Origin: Pyropia yezoensis
Taxonomy: Eukaryota; Rhodophyta; Bangiophyceae; Bangiales; Bangiaceae
Direction: 5' to 3'
Assembly (NCBI GenBank): GCA_009829735.1
Contig: CM020619.1
Location: forward strand, 30,897,751-30,961,750
Length of the DNA: 64,000 nt
Part shown: positions 45,016 to 55,046 of the stretch, piece by piece
How the letters are laid out: each line of letters begins with the position of its first letter
How positions within the stretch are numbered: position 1 is the first letter of the stretch
Made by a program: the position numbers and the translations under genes
The notes under the pieces: generated by a model
Told to the model about the DNA's origin: nothing
Database searches by the model: none
What the model saw: only the letters and a program-made list of their open reading frames with translations

Positions 45016-46680
45016 TCACGTGGACCGACCAACGACCCGCCCGCCCGCAAAGCTCCACGACTCGTCCCCCATGGTCAGGTGCTGCAGTGCTGGCAGCTGC
45101 GTTGCCACTCTCCCTGCCGTCTCTTCCGTCGTGTGGGCGTCCGACGGGACGTTGGACCGGGAACGAGCCTGCTGAGAGAGGCGCGTGCCAGATGCCAGCA
45201 AGGCGCGCAGCATGGATGAGCCGTAGTTCAACGCACCCCCGAGCCCAGATACCGTGCGCACGGGCAGCTGCCCAGGACGCCCACAATCTGGCGGCGCCTC
45301 CCCTTCTGCTGACCGTTCCGGCGCCTCCAGGCCCAGCGTTAGATGAGTGAGGCCCGGCAGACGCGCAAGCGGGTCCAGCGTCGCAGCCCCCGCTGCAGCT
45401 ACAGAAATGGTCAGCTCCCGCAGGGACGCCACCTCGTTGCTGTCATCGCACAGGCGGTAAAGCAGCTCTTGCGTCCAGCACCCCAACCCGCCGAGGTCCA
45501 GGGCGGCGGGCAACGCCGCGCAGCTCTTGAGCGCCGCCACATACCGGCGTCCCACCACGGCCGAGTCAGAAGAAGACACGCCTTGAGGCGAGGCCGACGC
45601 CTTCGACCGATCCAGCCGAAGGCGGTGCAACCGGCGCCCCCGCAGCGTGTGCAGCAGGTCGAGTGGATTGTCTGCAGCACCCGACGGCGAGCCCGCCATG
45701 CATGTTAGTGAAGTTAGTTGTGGAAAAGCATCTGGGAATAACCAGCACCGCCCATCGTCACCATCCAGGCTGCCGCATCCAGCCCCCAGCACCAGCGTCT
45801 CCACCAGTGGACACGCGGCAGCCACCGCTCGAGCGGTCTTTCGACAGACGTGGCAATTTAGCCACAACGTCCGTAGTGCGGGCATGCAGACAACGCGGCG
45901 CACCAGGGAGAGGAGGTACCCCTTTGACCACGCAAAGCCGTCTGGCTGTACGGGGCCACGCGCAGAGGCCTCAACGCGCAGTTCTTGGAGCGTGCGCCGG
46001 TGGCGGCCAAGTACCGACCGGACCCCCCGGTACTGGTCTCGGTCGCACTGCGCCTCGTCCCGAGCGTCCAGCCCGCCAAGATGCAGGCATCGCAGAGGCA
46101 CCGAGCTCAACTGCTGGTTGCACAGCGCCGACACGGCGCTGTGGTCGCAGCCGAGGGCCGAGACGGGCAGCGGGGCAAGCGCCCCACGCAGGAGTCCCCA
46201 AAAAATCTGCAGCGCGAGCGCCCCGTTGGCCGTGACCGCCCCGTCGGCTAGGTCGTCAGACAGGACGACGCGACCAGCGTTCGGGACGTGGCGTAAGAAG
46301 CCCCGAATGGAGAAGATGCGCATGAGCAGCCGCTCCCCTGCCGGGGATGCCAACAGGGCCGCCGCAGAGACTCGCCCGTCGACTCCGGGGTCACCTTGGC
46401 CGTCTGTCTCGACAAAGGGAAGCGTCCCGCTCGAGATGTGCACCTCTTGGACGGAGCTGTACCCAATGGCGGCCAGCCTTCGGCATGTCAATAGCAGGGG
46501 GATGTGGTCGCCCCGTCGTGGCCCGCCCACACACCCAAAGATGCAGCCAACGACCAACCGAAGCACATCGTCGGGGAGGTCAAGGAGGCCCACCTCAGCA
46601 TGTGCACAGTCGGGGTCACCCGCCATCGAGGCCCCCGCACCGTCAGGGTCGGCCGGCCGTCCCAGCGTATCCCCTTCCAT
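45016..46680 (-). CDS. F-box protein with leucine-rich repeats
   Basis: The 555-residue product from the first ATG (46680) has an F-box-like segment at residues about 31-75 (GLLDLPDDVLRLVVG...LLLTCRRLAAIG). Irregular leucine-rich repeats run through the rest, for example VPLRCLHLGGL, MPALRTLWLNC, CPLVETLVLG, LHRLRLDR, SLRELTISV, LPGLTHLTLG and LPALQHLTMG. F-box proteins of this type bind SKP1 through the F-box and present a target, recognised by the repeats, to an SCF ubiquitin ligase. The target is unknown. The frame stays open about 60 codons upstream without another ATG. There are no introns. A poly(A) signal follows. The class is well supported; the exact subfamily is not recognised. Confidence 0.75.
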   Translation of the reverse strand: MEGDTLGRPADPDGAGASMAGDPDCAHAEVGLLDLPDDVLRLVVGCIFGCVGGPRRGDHIPLLLTCRRLAAIGYSSVQEVHISSGTLPFVETDGQGDPGVDGRVSAAALLASPAGERLLMRIFSIRGFLRHVPNAGRVVLSDDLADGAVTANGALALQIFWGLLRGALAPLPVSALGCDHSAVSALCNQQLSSVPLRCLHLGGLDARDEAQCDRDQYRGVRSVLGRHRRTLQELRVEASARGPVQPDGFAWSKGYLLSLVRRVVCMPALRTLWLNCHVCRKTARAVAAACPLVETLVLGAGCGSLDGDDGRCWLFPDAFPQLTSLTCMAGSPSGAADNPLDLLHTLRGRRLHRLRLDRSKASASPQGVSSSDSAVVGRRYVAALKSCAALPAALDLGGLGCWTQELLYRLCDDSNEVASLRELTISVAAAGAATLDPLARLPGLTHLTLGLEAPERSAEGEAPPDCGRPGQLPVRTVSGLGGALNYGSSMLRALLASGTRLSQQARSRSNVPSDAHTTEETAGRVATQLPALQHLTMGDESWSFAGGRVVGRST

Positions 46681-47176
46681 CGGAGAGCCTGTCAGCAGAG
46701 TGTGCCTCTGCAACTCTCCCCCACCCCTTTCCACGAGCGACAGGCCAGGTGACCCAACCGCCGCCGTACGACGGCAAGCGGGCGTGCCCCTGCCCGAGGC
46801 ACCCCCGCCTGGTAGCAAACCACCCCGGGCGTGCCAGCGGTGGCAGAGCGCGGGCAAGTACACAACTCGACCAGTGTGCGCAGCCGCGACAACAGGGAAC
46901 CTGGAGGGCTTGACGACGGCGGCGAGGGGCCTGCTTCCCCTCCGTCGACAGGCGGAAGAGACGGTGGAGAGCGCCGCGCGTCAGGGGAAAAGGTCGCCAC
47001 AAACAACCACAGATCATGTGGCGATGACCACCGACTTGGCGACCCGTCGGCGTGCGCGGGGGCAGCAGGGAGCCGAAGCAGCATGTATCATAGCTGCGGC
47101 CTGCAGGCCGTTGTGGCCCGAGCGGGCAGCAGAACCAATGGCACTGTGCTCGCTGCGTCAACAATCACGACAGGTC
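46681..47176. other. Upstream region of the F-box gene, no separate gene seen
   Basis: This probably holds the promoter and 5' untranslated region of the minus-strand F-box gene. It has no TATA-like box I would trust. Confidence 0.35.
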
Positions 47177-47343
47177 ATCGTCGCTCCGGCCCGAATCCGC
47201 CTCACAACTACCTCGCGATTGCGAGGGCAGCGAGGGCTTCGGGCACCCCTCTGGAATGGCCTTCCCTGGGGGGTACCCGAAGCCCTCGCAGCCCTCTCAA
47301 TCGCGAGCTAGTTGTGATGCGGATTCGGGCCATAGCGACGATG
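47177..47343. repeat. Near-perfect 167-bp palindrome
   Basis: Two arms of about 80 bp, reading inwards from CATCGTCGCT, meet at GGCC near 47258-47261. They differ at only about a dozen positions. Blocks such as GGCCCGAATCCGC, CTCGCGATTG and CGAGGGCTTCGGG are present in both arms. It ends some 40 bp before the first recognisable rRNA sequence. It could be a MITE or foldback element, or a product of a break-repair event. Confidence 0.75.
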
Positions 47344-47381
47344 GATACATGCATCCGCACGTGACGCACCAATACATGGAC

Positions 47382-48136
47382 GGTTCGGGGCATTCGACTT
47401 TCAGTGTCAGAGGTGAAATTCTTGGAATGATGGAAGATGTACAACTTCGAAAGCATCTCCCATGGATATTTTCATTGATCAAGAACAAAAGTTAGGGGAT
47501 CGAGGACGATCAGATACCGTCGTAGTCTTAACCATACACGATGCCGACTGAGGATTGGCGGGGGTACTTTTACATGACTCCGTCAGCACCCTGAGGGAAA
47601 CCGAAGTCTTTGGGTTCTGGGGGGAGTATGGTCACAAGGCCGAAAATTAAATGAATTTACGGCAGGGCACCACCAGGAGTGGAGCCTGCGGCTTAATTTG
47701 ACTCACCACGGGAAAACTTACCGGGTCCGGACAGAAGAATGATTGACGGACTAAAAGATCTTTCTTGATTTTTTCGTTGATGGTGCATGGCCGTTCTTGG
47801 TTTGTGGAGTGATTTGTCTGGTTAATTCCGTCAACGAACGAGATCTCGTCCAGCTAAATAGGTGCGCGCATGCCAGCACTGCCTTTTTACGTTCTTACAG
47901 GGACTGTGCGAGTCTAGCGTATGGAAGATTGAGGCTATTACAGGTCTGTGATGCCCTTAGATGTTCTGGGCCGCGCGCGCGCCACACTGATGCATTCAAC
48001 GAGTTTCAAGTGATAGTCCTGGGTCGGAAGGCTCGGGTAATCTTTTGAAAGTGCGTCGTGCTGGGGACAGATCGTAGCGATTGTTGATCTTCAACGAGGA
48101 ATACCCCTTAGGCGCAGGTCATCAGTATGCGCCGAA

Positions 48137-48168
<32 letters not shown>

Positions 48169-48297
48169 CCTCCTACTGATTGAATGGTCCGACGAAATGT
48201 CCGGATCGCGGTTAGTGTGATGGACTCGTACAGAGCGGTATTCGTAATAATGTCGTTCAATCTTGTCATTTAGAGGAAGGAGAAGTCATAACAAGGT
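47382..48297 (+). pseudogene. 3' half of nuclear small-subunit rRNA, degenerate
   Basis: The sequence joins the SSU rRNA in its middle (GTCAGAGGTGAAATTCTTGG) and continues through GGGGATCGAGGACGATCAG, GAGCCTGCGGCTTAATTTG and GCCCTTTGTACACACCGCCC to ACAAGGT. The 5' half is missing. Normally invariant stretches carry many substitutions, for example around the universal decoding and 3' primer sites. That points to a pseudogene or a remnant outside the main rDNA array rather than a working copy. Confidence 0.85.
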
Positions 48298-48836
48298 CTC
48301 CGTATTTTGTGGATGGGCACTCGTGGCGTTCTTTGCGCCCTTCGGATGTCCCATTCCGTAGGAAAACGTACACGAAGCCTTTGTGGCCCAAAAGGGTGCA
48401 CATTGCGCGACTACAAGTACTGATTCTTTCGTCAACGCAGGCAGCGGTTCTTGTCACGCAACAGCTGCGACTTTCTAAACATGCGGGAACACCCTAAGGT
48501 CAACAAACACCGCGGCTTGACGTGAAAGCGTCAGGTGCAGCAGTCAGGGTAGCGCCCTGGCGGATGGTAATAGTTTTGTTGAATGGCACAATGGGCAATC
48601 CGCAGCCAAGCCCCTAAGGTCCTTCGTGGCTATGGGGAAGGTTCACAGAATGTAAGGGAAGGGGTTTCTTCTACAAATCAAAAAAACGAAGAAGCTTAAG
48701 ATCGGGCGAGAGCAGTGTCACATGTGGGGAAGGCACCCATGAAAAGTGGGCGCTGGAGGACAATGTGAGCCCATATAGGGTGGGAAGTTTTCCGATATAT
48801 TTAGAAACAAACACGTTCCATAGGTCGTAACAAGGT
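48298..48836 (+). other. Group I intron remnant at SSU position 1506
   Basis: About 539 bp interrupt the SSU right after the conserved AACAAGGT. Group IC1 core motifs can be seen: a P-like GCGGGAACACC (about 48484), a Q-like AATCCGCAGCCAAGC (about 48598), an R-like GTTCACAGAATGTAAGG (about 48640) and an S-like AAGATCGGGC (about 48699). R and S depart from consensus. S1506 introns are typical of Bangiales SSU genes. The 13 bases GTCGTAACAAGGT at the insertion edge occur on both sides of the insert (one base differs in the left copy), which a normal group I insertion does not produce. No homing endonuclease frame is convincing. The catalytic state is probably lost. Confidence 0.65.
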
Positions 48837-48852
48837 CTGGTGAAGGATCATT
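48837..48852 (+). pseudogene. Last bases of SSU rRNA
   Basis: TGGTGAAGGATCATT resembles the shortened SSU 3' end that normally contains GTGAACCTGCGGAAGGATCA. The middle of that stretch is missing. Confidence 0.5.
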
Positions 48853-49212
48853 CACAAACTATTGACACGAACACACGCGAACCAAATCGTCTGCGCAGGT
48901 GGCTATGAAATAGATAATCTGCATGACGCCTTTCGGGGTACGAGCACTCTTCGTCCATCGCCTCTGTGCCGGGCGTCAATTCCCATTGAGAGGATGTGAG
49001 GGTACCACATGAAGCTTTTCCACAGGAAGTCGCCATCCTTCTCCCTCCACGGCGGCGCTTCTGTGCTTGGCAGTTTTCTGTTTTCCAGGCAGGATGCCGC
49101 CAATGGAGCCCCATATATATTTGCATCATCATATGCCCGTTCTTTCTTAACCGCTTGCCACAGTTTCTCCTGTGAGGAGCTTGTGGGAAGAGTGTCTCCG
49201 TACAAATAACAA
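48853..49212 (+). other. ITS1-like spacer
   Basis: The spacer between SSU and 5.8S is about 360 bp with no gene. Frames seen in it are chance. Confidence 0.6.
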
Positions 49213-49375
49213 AGATACAACTGCTAGCGGTGGGTATCTTGGCTCTCGTAACGATGAAGAACGCAGCCAACTGCGATAACTAATGTGAATTGCAGGACTG
49301 CATGAATCATTAAGTCTTTGTACGCAAGTTGCGCTCATCTCTATGAGAAGGTGAGCATGCCTGTTTGAGTGTCGA
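49213..49375 (+). pseudogene. 5.8S rRNA, degenerate
   Basis: CGGTGGGTATCTTGGCTCTCG, CGATGAAGAACGCAGCC and ACGCAAGTTGCGCTCAT mark the 5.8S (the first motif is quoted with one extra base). Changes in otherwise invariant positions, such as in the AATCATTAAGTCTTTGTACG block, suggest decay. Confidence 0.8.
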
Positions 49376-49835
49376 TGGGAAAATCGGTACATAACAAAGA
49401 TCGGCTCTCTACCTTCCTGTCTTCTTGGCAAAAGGTAGTGCATGCCGGAGATGGGCTTTGTCGCTCCTTTCTCTTGAAAAAAGCGTCGTCCGAAACACGT
49501 ATCGTTGCCCGCAGGAGGTCATAGAGCATGGGTTTCAAGCTCCCTATCTATCAGGTCGGAGTGAACGCCTTGAGTAGGTCTGCATTGATTCTATTTCAAC
49601 CCAGGTGGCGTTGGTTACTTGCCATAAGCCTCTCTGGGGTTTCTTTGCTTGGACCTCTCTTGTCAGTTTTTCTGACGTGGAGACAGGTGCCGTCTCATGG
49701 GCGTTGCCCTCTGGAACGTGCTAAAAGAACAAGCGTATCACACGTCGAAGAGGCGGGTCGTGCTTGACGGCGGGAGATCATTTACTTCTCATTTGTCCTG
49801 AGCGTCTGCCAGTCTTTGACGAGTGTGTTCCTTCC
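49376..49835 (+). other. ITS2-like spacer
   Basis: About 460 bp between 5.8S and LSU, with no gene. Confidence 0.6.
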
Positions 49836-51710
49836 ATAGCCCGATCTCAAATCAGGTAGGACCACCCTCTGAATTTAAGCATACAATTAAGCGAAGGAAG
49901 AGAAACTAACAAGGACTCCCTCCGTAGCGGCGAGCGAAGGAAAAGAAACTAACATGTATTTCCTCAGTAGCGGCGAGCGAAGCGGGAAGAGCTCACCATG
50001 AAAACCGAAGGGGTTTCGCGCTTACCTTCGGGTTGTATACTAAAGTGGTGTCGCCTGCGTCGCGCCGGGTATAAATCCCGTTTGAAATGGGGTAACGTAG
50101 AGGGTTATAACCCCGTCTGAGACCCGGTGTGCGATGCGTTACGGTGACCTTACGATGAGTCGGGTTGCTTGGGCATGCAGCCCTAAGTGGGTGGTAAACT
50201 TCATCTAAAGCTAAATACTAGCGAGAGACCGACAGCGTACAAGTACCGTAAGGGAAAGATGCGAAGAACTTTGAAAAGAGAGTTAAACAGGGCTTGAAAC
50301 TGTTAAGAGTGAAGCGAGGGAGGTCAGTGATCATGGGGCCAGATTCCCAAGTGCCTGCAATAGGGCACCGTAGCGTTCTGGTTCCCGGGGCAGCGCCGGC
50401 CGGGGGCGGGTGTTAACGGGGAGGTGGTTGAGGGATTTTTTGCCCGCCTCTACTCCTTTCTAGCTTGCACCCCGGCCGAGGGATCTGCGACTTGTCGTGT
50501 GAGGGCGCTGTCAAAATGGCCTTCTCCACCCCGTCTTGAAACAAGGACCAAGGAGTCTAACATACTCGCGAGTGTTTGGGTGGTTAAAACCCGAGCGCAC
50601 AATGAAAGTAAACGGTGGCTCTGCGCTGCTGCTTGGTGGGAGCCCTGCTCTTATATCGGGGGGCACCATCACCCGACCCCAATCCCTTCGGGGTGGTTGG
50701 TGAGGCAGAGCGAGTATGATGGGACCCGAAAGATGTTGGAATTTTTCTGAGTAGGGCGAAGCCAGAGGAAGCTGTGGTGGAGGCTTGTAGCGATGCTGAC
50801 GCGCAAATCGCTCGTCTAACTTGGGTATAGGGGCGAAAGACTAATCGAATCACCTAGTAGCTGGTTTCCTCCGAAGTTTCCCTCAGGATAGCGGGAGCAA
50901 ATGCAAGTCAGTATCATCCCATAGAGTGAATTATTAGAGGCCATGGGAAAGTATCTCCCTCGACCTATTCTCAAACTTTAAATAGGTGAGGAGCCGGCAA
51001 CGTTTCTTAAAATAATGAACGCCATGCGGACAATGATTGTTTTCAGTTGGCCGATGTTGGTAAGCAGAACTGGCGATGCGGGATGAACCGAAAGCGACGT
51101 TAAGGTACCAAACTCCCAGCTCATTCAGACACCGGAAAAGGTGTTGATTCATACAGACAGCAGGACGGTGGCCATGAAAGTCGGAATCCGCTACGGAGTG
51201 TGTACTAACTCACCTGCCGAAGGGTTCAGCCCAGAAAGTGGATGGCGCTTTAGCCGGGGACCGAGGCGTCGCCGTTGCGGTAAATATGAAGCCTCAGTGA
51301 AGGAGGGCGTGGGGGTTTTGAAGCACGGTACACTCGCATGGAAGCCTTGGACGTATGCCCGGGTGGAGCGACCCCTAGTGTAGATCTTGGTGGTAGTAGC
51401 ACATATTCAAGTCAGAACGTCGAAGACTGAAATGGCGAAGGGCTTCACGTGAACAGTGCTTGGACGTGGATTGGTCCGTCCTGAGAGATTTGGTTAGTAA
51501 GTCGTAAGAGATGGGGAGGAGGCGGGGAGTTTTGTTGGGGCGGTACATCTGTCCTGAGATGAGCTCAGTGAGAACAGAAATCTCGTACAGATCAAAAAGG
51601 GTAAGAGCTCATGTGATTTTGAATTTGAGTACGAATACGACCTTCTCACAGCCCGGGCCTGCGCCGTCGTGTGCGAACGCGGAACCTGGGATGGATCTTC
51701 CGGATTGACA
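49836..51710 (+). pseudogene. Large-subunit rRNA, rearranged and incomplete
   Basis: LSU sequence begins near GATCTCAAATCAGGTAGGAC and TGAATTTAAGCATA. It runs through the 5' domains (GTACCGTAAGGGAAAGATG, CTAGTAGCTGGTTTCCTCCG, ACTCACCTGCCGAA) to about 51515. There it jumps to a block normally found more than 1 kb further on (GATGAGCTCA...GAACAGAAATCTCGT). A 43-bp tandem duplication lies at 49893-49978. Total length is about 1.9 kb instead of more than 3 kb. It cannot make a working LSU. Confidence 0.8.
49893..49978 (+). repeat. 43-bp tandem duplication inside LSU
   Basis: The block GAAGGAA(G/A)AGAAACTAAC...GTAGCGGCGAGC occurs twice in a row (49893-49935 and 49936-49978), where normal LSU has it once. 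The copies have since diverged at about six positions. Confidence 0.75.
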
Positions 51711-53914
51711 AGTAGAGGGTAGATAGAGATCGTCAATTTGAGCGAAGCGCCTTGGAGCCTCGAGCTACCCAGTCCGTGACGAAAGGCATAAATGCAGCCG
51801 GTAATAACACGCCAGTAATGGCTGTCACATGGCTTGATTACGCCATGTACACGTATACGGTGGCCCCGTGCTTCCCGAGAATCTCATTTTAGATCCCGCC
51901 GACGGGCTTGAACCATGGATGGCACAAATCAAACCGATGCATTAAATTAAATACACCTAATCATGGCTTTGCCTTGTTCGTTATCTAATAATGTTTTGCC
52001 TCCGCTACGCCACGGAGCAGCCACAGCAGGTCTGGCGCTGCGCGACGGTCAGTCGCTCACGCGGACGCTGCTACTTGTGCGACCACTATTGTCGCTGACA
52101 CCGCATACTTCCTCACCGCCGCCCTGGCCGCCGACCCTCCTGCTCTGATGGCTGCACGCGCCAAGTACGGTGGGGGTTCGGTGCGACGCTGGAGAACTGC
52201 TACGGCCACTGGCTTTGCCGCCGCGCCGAAGGTCGCAGCAGACCCATCGCCGTCTTCAGTACCGTCATGGTTGGGAAGAAGGTCAGCGACGAGATTGCGA
52301 GGAGCGAGCAGGAGTAAAGCGCAATTTCTGGGCCACGACGTGAGGGGCACGCCCCACGATGTCGCGGCAGTGAGGGTCAGGCCAAGTCCAACATAACGAA
52401 TTGATTAATTGCGAATCGAGGTTTAACATATTAATCGATAGATTAATCTTTTGGAGATATAAAATACTTTTTTTTCCATCCATGGCTTTAACCCGTCCGT
52501 CGGCGTACCATCCCACAAAACTTTACCCCACAGGGGAGACCAATCCCATGTAGATGACTTGTTAATTAGACAGGGTGTTGTACGTCTTCGGGCAATCTAA
52601 AGGTCTATCTCAGTTAACAAGGCACGTGGCCGAGGTCCATCTTCAATGGCGCGCATTTTCGAAACCACGGACGTTACTGAGGAAAGTACAGCAGCAGTAG
52701 GGAGATCAGCTCACGGACTGTCCCTTTGGCGTCGAGACATTGCTTATCAGGGTTATCCTCGACCGCGTCATGGCTGAAGCCCAAAGGATTGGGTCCAGTT
52801 ACTGCGGGCTTGTCGGACTTCTCCGTGTTCTCACGGGGACAGGGAGAGAGCCGTCAGCGACTTCTGGGCGCGAGAAGGTCGCATTCTGCATGCTTTTCAA
52901 GTGGGGTCGCAAAAAACGGACCAAAGAGAGCGTGCACCAGCTCATACCTGTCAAAAAGTGACGCGTCGGCCAGTGGCCACTTTAACACTAAAGCGTGCGC
53001 TTCTTTCGAACTCTCTTCGCTCTCGCACGGGCGTTTCCGGAGATCTTTCTTATTTTGCTCATGTCCGCAGCACAAGTGGGAGAACGATGGACCGGCTTCC
53101 AGCGAGGAGCCGCATGCGTACGGCCGGGAAAAAAAATCTCATGTGCCTTATTATATGAGCTAGACCTTTCGCTGTAACGATGAGCCGCTTCTGCGATGCC
53201 TTGAGAAATGGCACAATTCTTAAACGCCGCTATCTTCGTTCGCCAAGAGCTGTCGGACTTTCTTGAGTCGAAATCACATACAGGGCCACGTGTGACATCT
53301 GGGGGCGAACTATTTTTCTTCGACGACAGATTCGCGTCTGACGGACATTCCCATGTGCCTAACGAGAGGTGAGAAGTACCGAGAAGAGATGACCAACAAA
53401 CAGAAATATATAACAATGTACTTGTATCCACTTTTGTGTGCAGTCAAAATAATTCTTCCACTAACGCTGCGCATTGCGCATTGCCAATCGCTGTCGGCAG
53501 CGGATCAGTTGCAGTCTCGCGCGTCTGCCGTGCGAGGAGGCGGGGGAGGGGGCTGTCACCCCCCCGCACCCACGCGCCACCGCCACACCCCCACCACCAC
53601 CGCCACCACCCCCGCGGTGTGTGGGGTCCTGCCGCCGGTGTTCGCCTGCCGCTCCTGTGGGCCGTCGCCTTCCCTGCTGCCGTGCCTCACTGAGGGGTGC
53701 TGCGGTCCGGGCTGCCGCGGGCATCGGGACGCGTCGCTGTCGCAGCCGCCCCCCCCCCCCGCTCTCTTCGAACGCGGCAGGGGCGCATCGACTGGTGGCC
53801 GTGGCATCCCCCCCCTGGCCGAGGCACTTCGTGGCAGAGCGCTTTTCGTGCACCCGTTGGTCGCCGCTGCCCGCTTTTTCTTTTTTCCGGCTGGGTCGAC
53901 GGTGCGACGTCCTT
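51711..53914. other. No confident gene
   Basis: The first few hundred bases may be unrecognisable rDNA remainder. A patch at about 52395-52480 is AT-rich (TTAATTGCGAATC, ATTAATCGATAG, then a T run), unlike its surroundings. Frames at 52.7-53.4 kb show no domain. From 53.47 kb on the DNA becomes C-rich and leads into the carrier gene. Confidence 0.4.
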
Positions 53915-54001
53915 GTCCTCTGCCTTGCTTGTACGGCACCTGCGTCCTCTGCCTTGCTTGTACGGCACCTGCGTCCTCTGCCTTGCTTGTACGGCACCTG
54001 C
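53915..54001 (+). repeat. Three exact 29-bp tandem repeats upstream of the carrier gene
   Basis: Three adjacent 29-bp units start at 53915, 53944 and 53973, each beginning GTCCTCTGCCTTGC and ending GGCACCTGC. They lie 164 bp before the carrier ATG, in the probable 5' untranslated region or promoter. No frame or motif gives them a clear role. Confidence 0.8.
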
Positions 54002-54164
54002 GTACCCTCACGGTGCCCCTGAATTGACGCCTGTCCCCCCCTACCCCGTCCCCACTCCACGTGTCTACTCCCTCCGGCGCTGACCGGCCACTTCCCCCCC
54101 TTCTCCTCACTCTACTACACCTGCGCCCCCCCCCCCCCCCCCCCCCTACTTGGCGCCTGTCATT

Positions 54165-55046
54165 ATGGCGGGTGGCGGCTCTACCAAGTCCCTCTCGGAC
54201 GTCCGCAACGGGGCGGTACTACAAATGGTGGAGGCGGCCACGCTGGGCCTCCCCTTTGAGGTGTGGAAGACCCGCATGGGCCGCTACCGCACAGAGTCCA
54301 CCGCGTCGGCCTTTCGCGCCGTCTACGCCACGGGCGCGGCGGCGTCGCCACGGTCACCCATGGTGGGCGGGGTGACCGCCTTTTGGCAGGGCTTCTCCCC
54401 CAAGATGGTGGAATCAGCGTCCAAGGGCGCGGTGCTGATGGTGGCCAAGGAGGCGCTCGGTGACGCCGGCCGGTCGGCGGGGCTCCACCCCATGGCGGCG
54501 GGCATCCTGGCGGGCGCCGGCGGGGGGGTGTGCCAGACGGTCGTCATGGGCCCCTGCACCTTTGTGGTGACCGCCGCGGTTACGGGGGATGGCTCCCGCT
54601 CGGCGTTGGGGATTGTGCGGGACACGTACCGGGCCAAGGGCCTAAAGGGTTTTTATCCGGGCGGCACGGCGATTGCATTTCGGCAGGCGACCAACTGGGC
54701 CAGCCGCCAGGGCTTCACCGACGGCGTCCGCCACCGGATGCGGGCATGGAAGGGCAAGGCCGACGGGGAGCGCCTAACGACCGGGGAGGAGGTTGCGTGT
54801 GGGGTGATGGGAGGCACGCTCAGCTGCTGGAACCACCCGTTTGAGGTGGCCCGCATCGAGGGGCAGGCGCGGGCGGCGGCGGGACAGACGCCGCTCGGCA
54901 TGGTGGGCGTCTGGCGGCTGGTGGTCAAGGAGAATGGCTTTCGTGGGCTCTTCCAGGGCGTCCTCCCGCGCCTGGGACTGGGCGTGTGGCAGACGCTGTT
55001 TATGGTGACGGGCGCGACGGTGGTGAGGGAACGGCTGCTCTCCTGA
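54165..55046 (+). CDS. Mitochondrial carrier protein, YHM2-like (citrate/oxoglutarate type)
   Basis: The 293-residue product has the length and three-repeat build of the mitochondrial carrier family. Repeat 1 has PFEVWKTRM (residues 30-38), repeat 2 the altered MGPCTFVVTAAV (128-139), and repeat 3 HPFEVARIEGQ (224-234). Specific stretches match what I recall of yeast Yhm2: EAATLGLPFEVWKT, ESASKGAVL (83-91), RQATNWASRQGF (173-184) and LPRLGLGVWQTLFM (267-280). Yhm2 exchanges citrate for 2-oxoglutarate across the inner mitochondrial membrane and supplies cytosolic NADPH through citrate; this role is inferred here. I chose the ATG at 54165: it follows a long C run, and the frame before it has no other ATG. 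No introns. Transport specificity is less certain than family. Confidence 0.88.
   Translation: MAGGGSTKSLSDVRNGAVLQMVEAATLGLPFEVWKTRMGRYRTESTASAFRAVYATGAAASPRSPMVGGVTAFWQGFSPKMVESASKGAVLMVAKEALGDAGRSAGLHPMAAGILAGAGGGVCQTVVMGPCTFVVTAAVTGDGSRSALGIVRDTYRAKGLKGFYPGGTAIAFRQATNWASRQGFTDGVRHRMRAWKGKADGERLTTGEEVACGVMGGTLSCWNHPFEVARIEGQARAAAGQTPLGMVGVWRLVVKENGFRGLFQGVLPRLGLGVWQTLFMVTGATVVRERLLS

Noticed and set aside
46681-46863. N-terminal extension of the F-box protein
   Set aside because: The frame is open but has no ATG before 46680 and no recognisable content.
47797-51740. Short reading frames on both strands over the rRNA region
   Set aside because: They overlap clear rRNA sequence and have no protein features.
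54150-54164. A carrier start five codons upstream of the ATG
   Set aside because: The codon at 54150 is TTG directly after a C run; the first ATG at 54165 is the plausible start.
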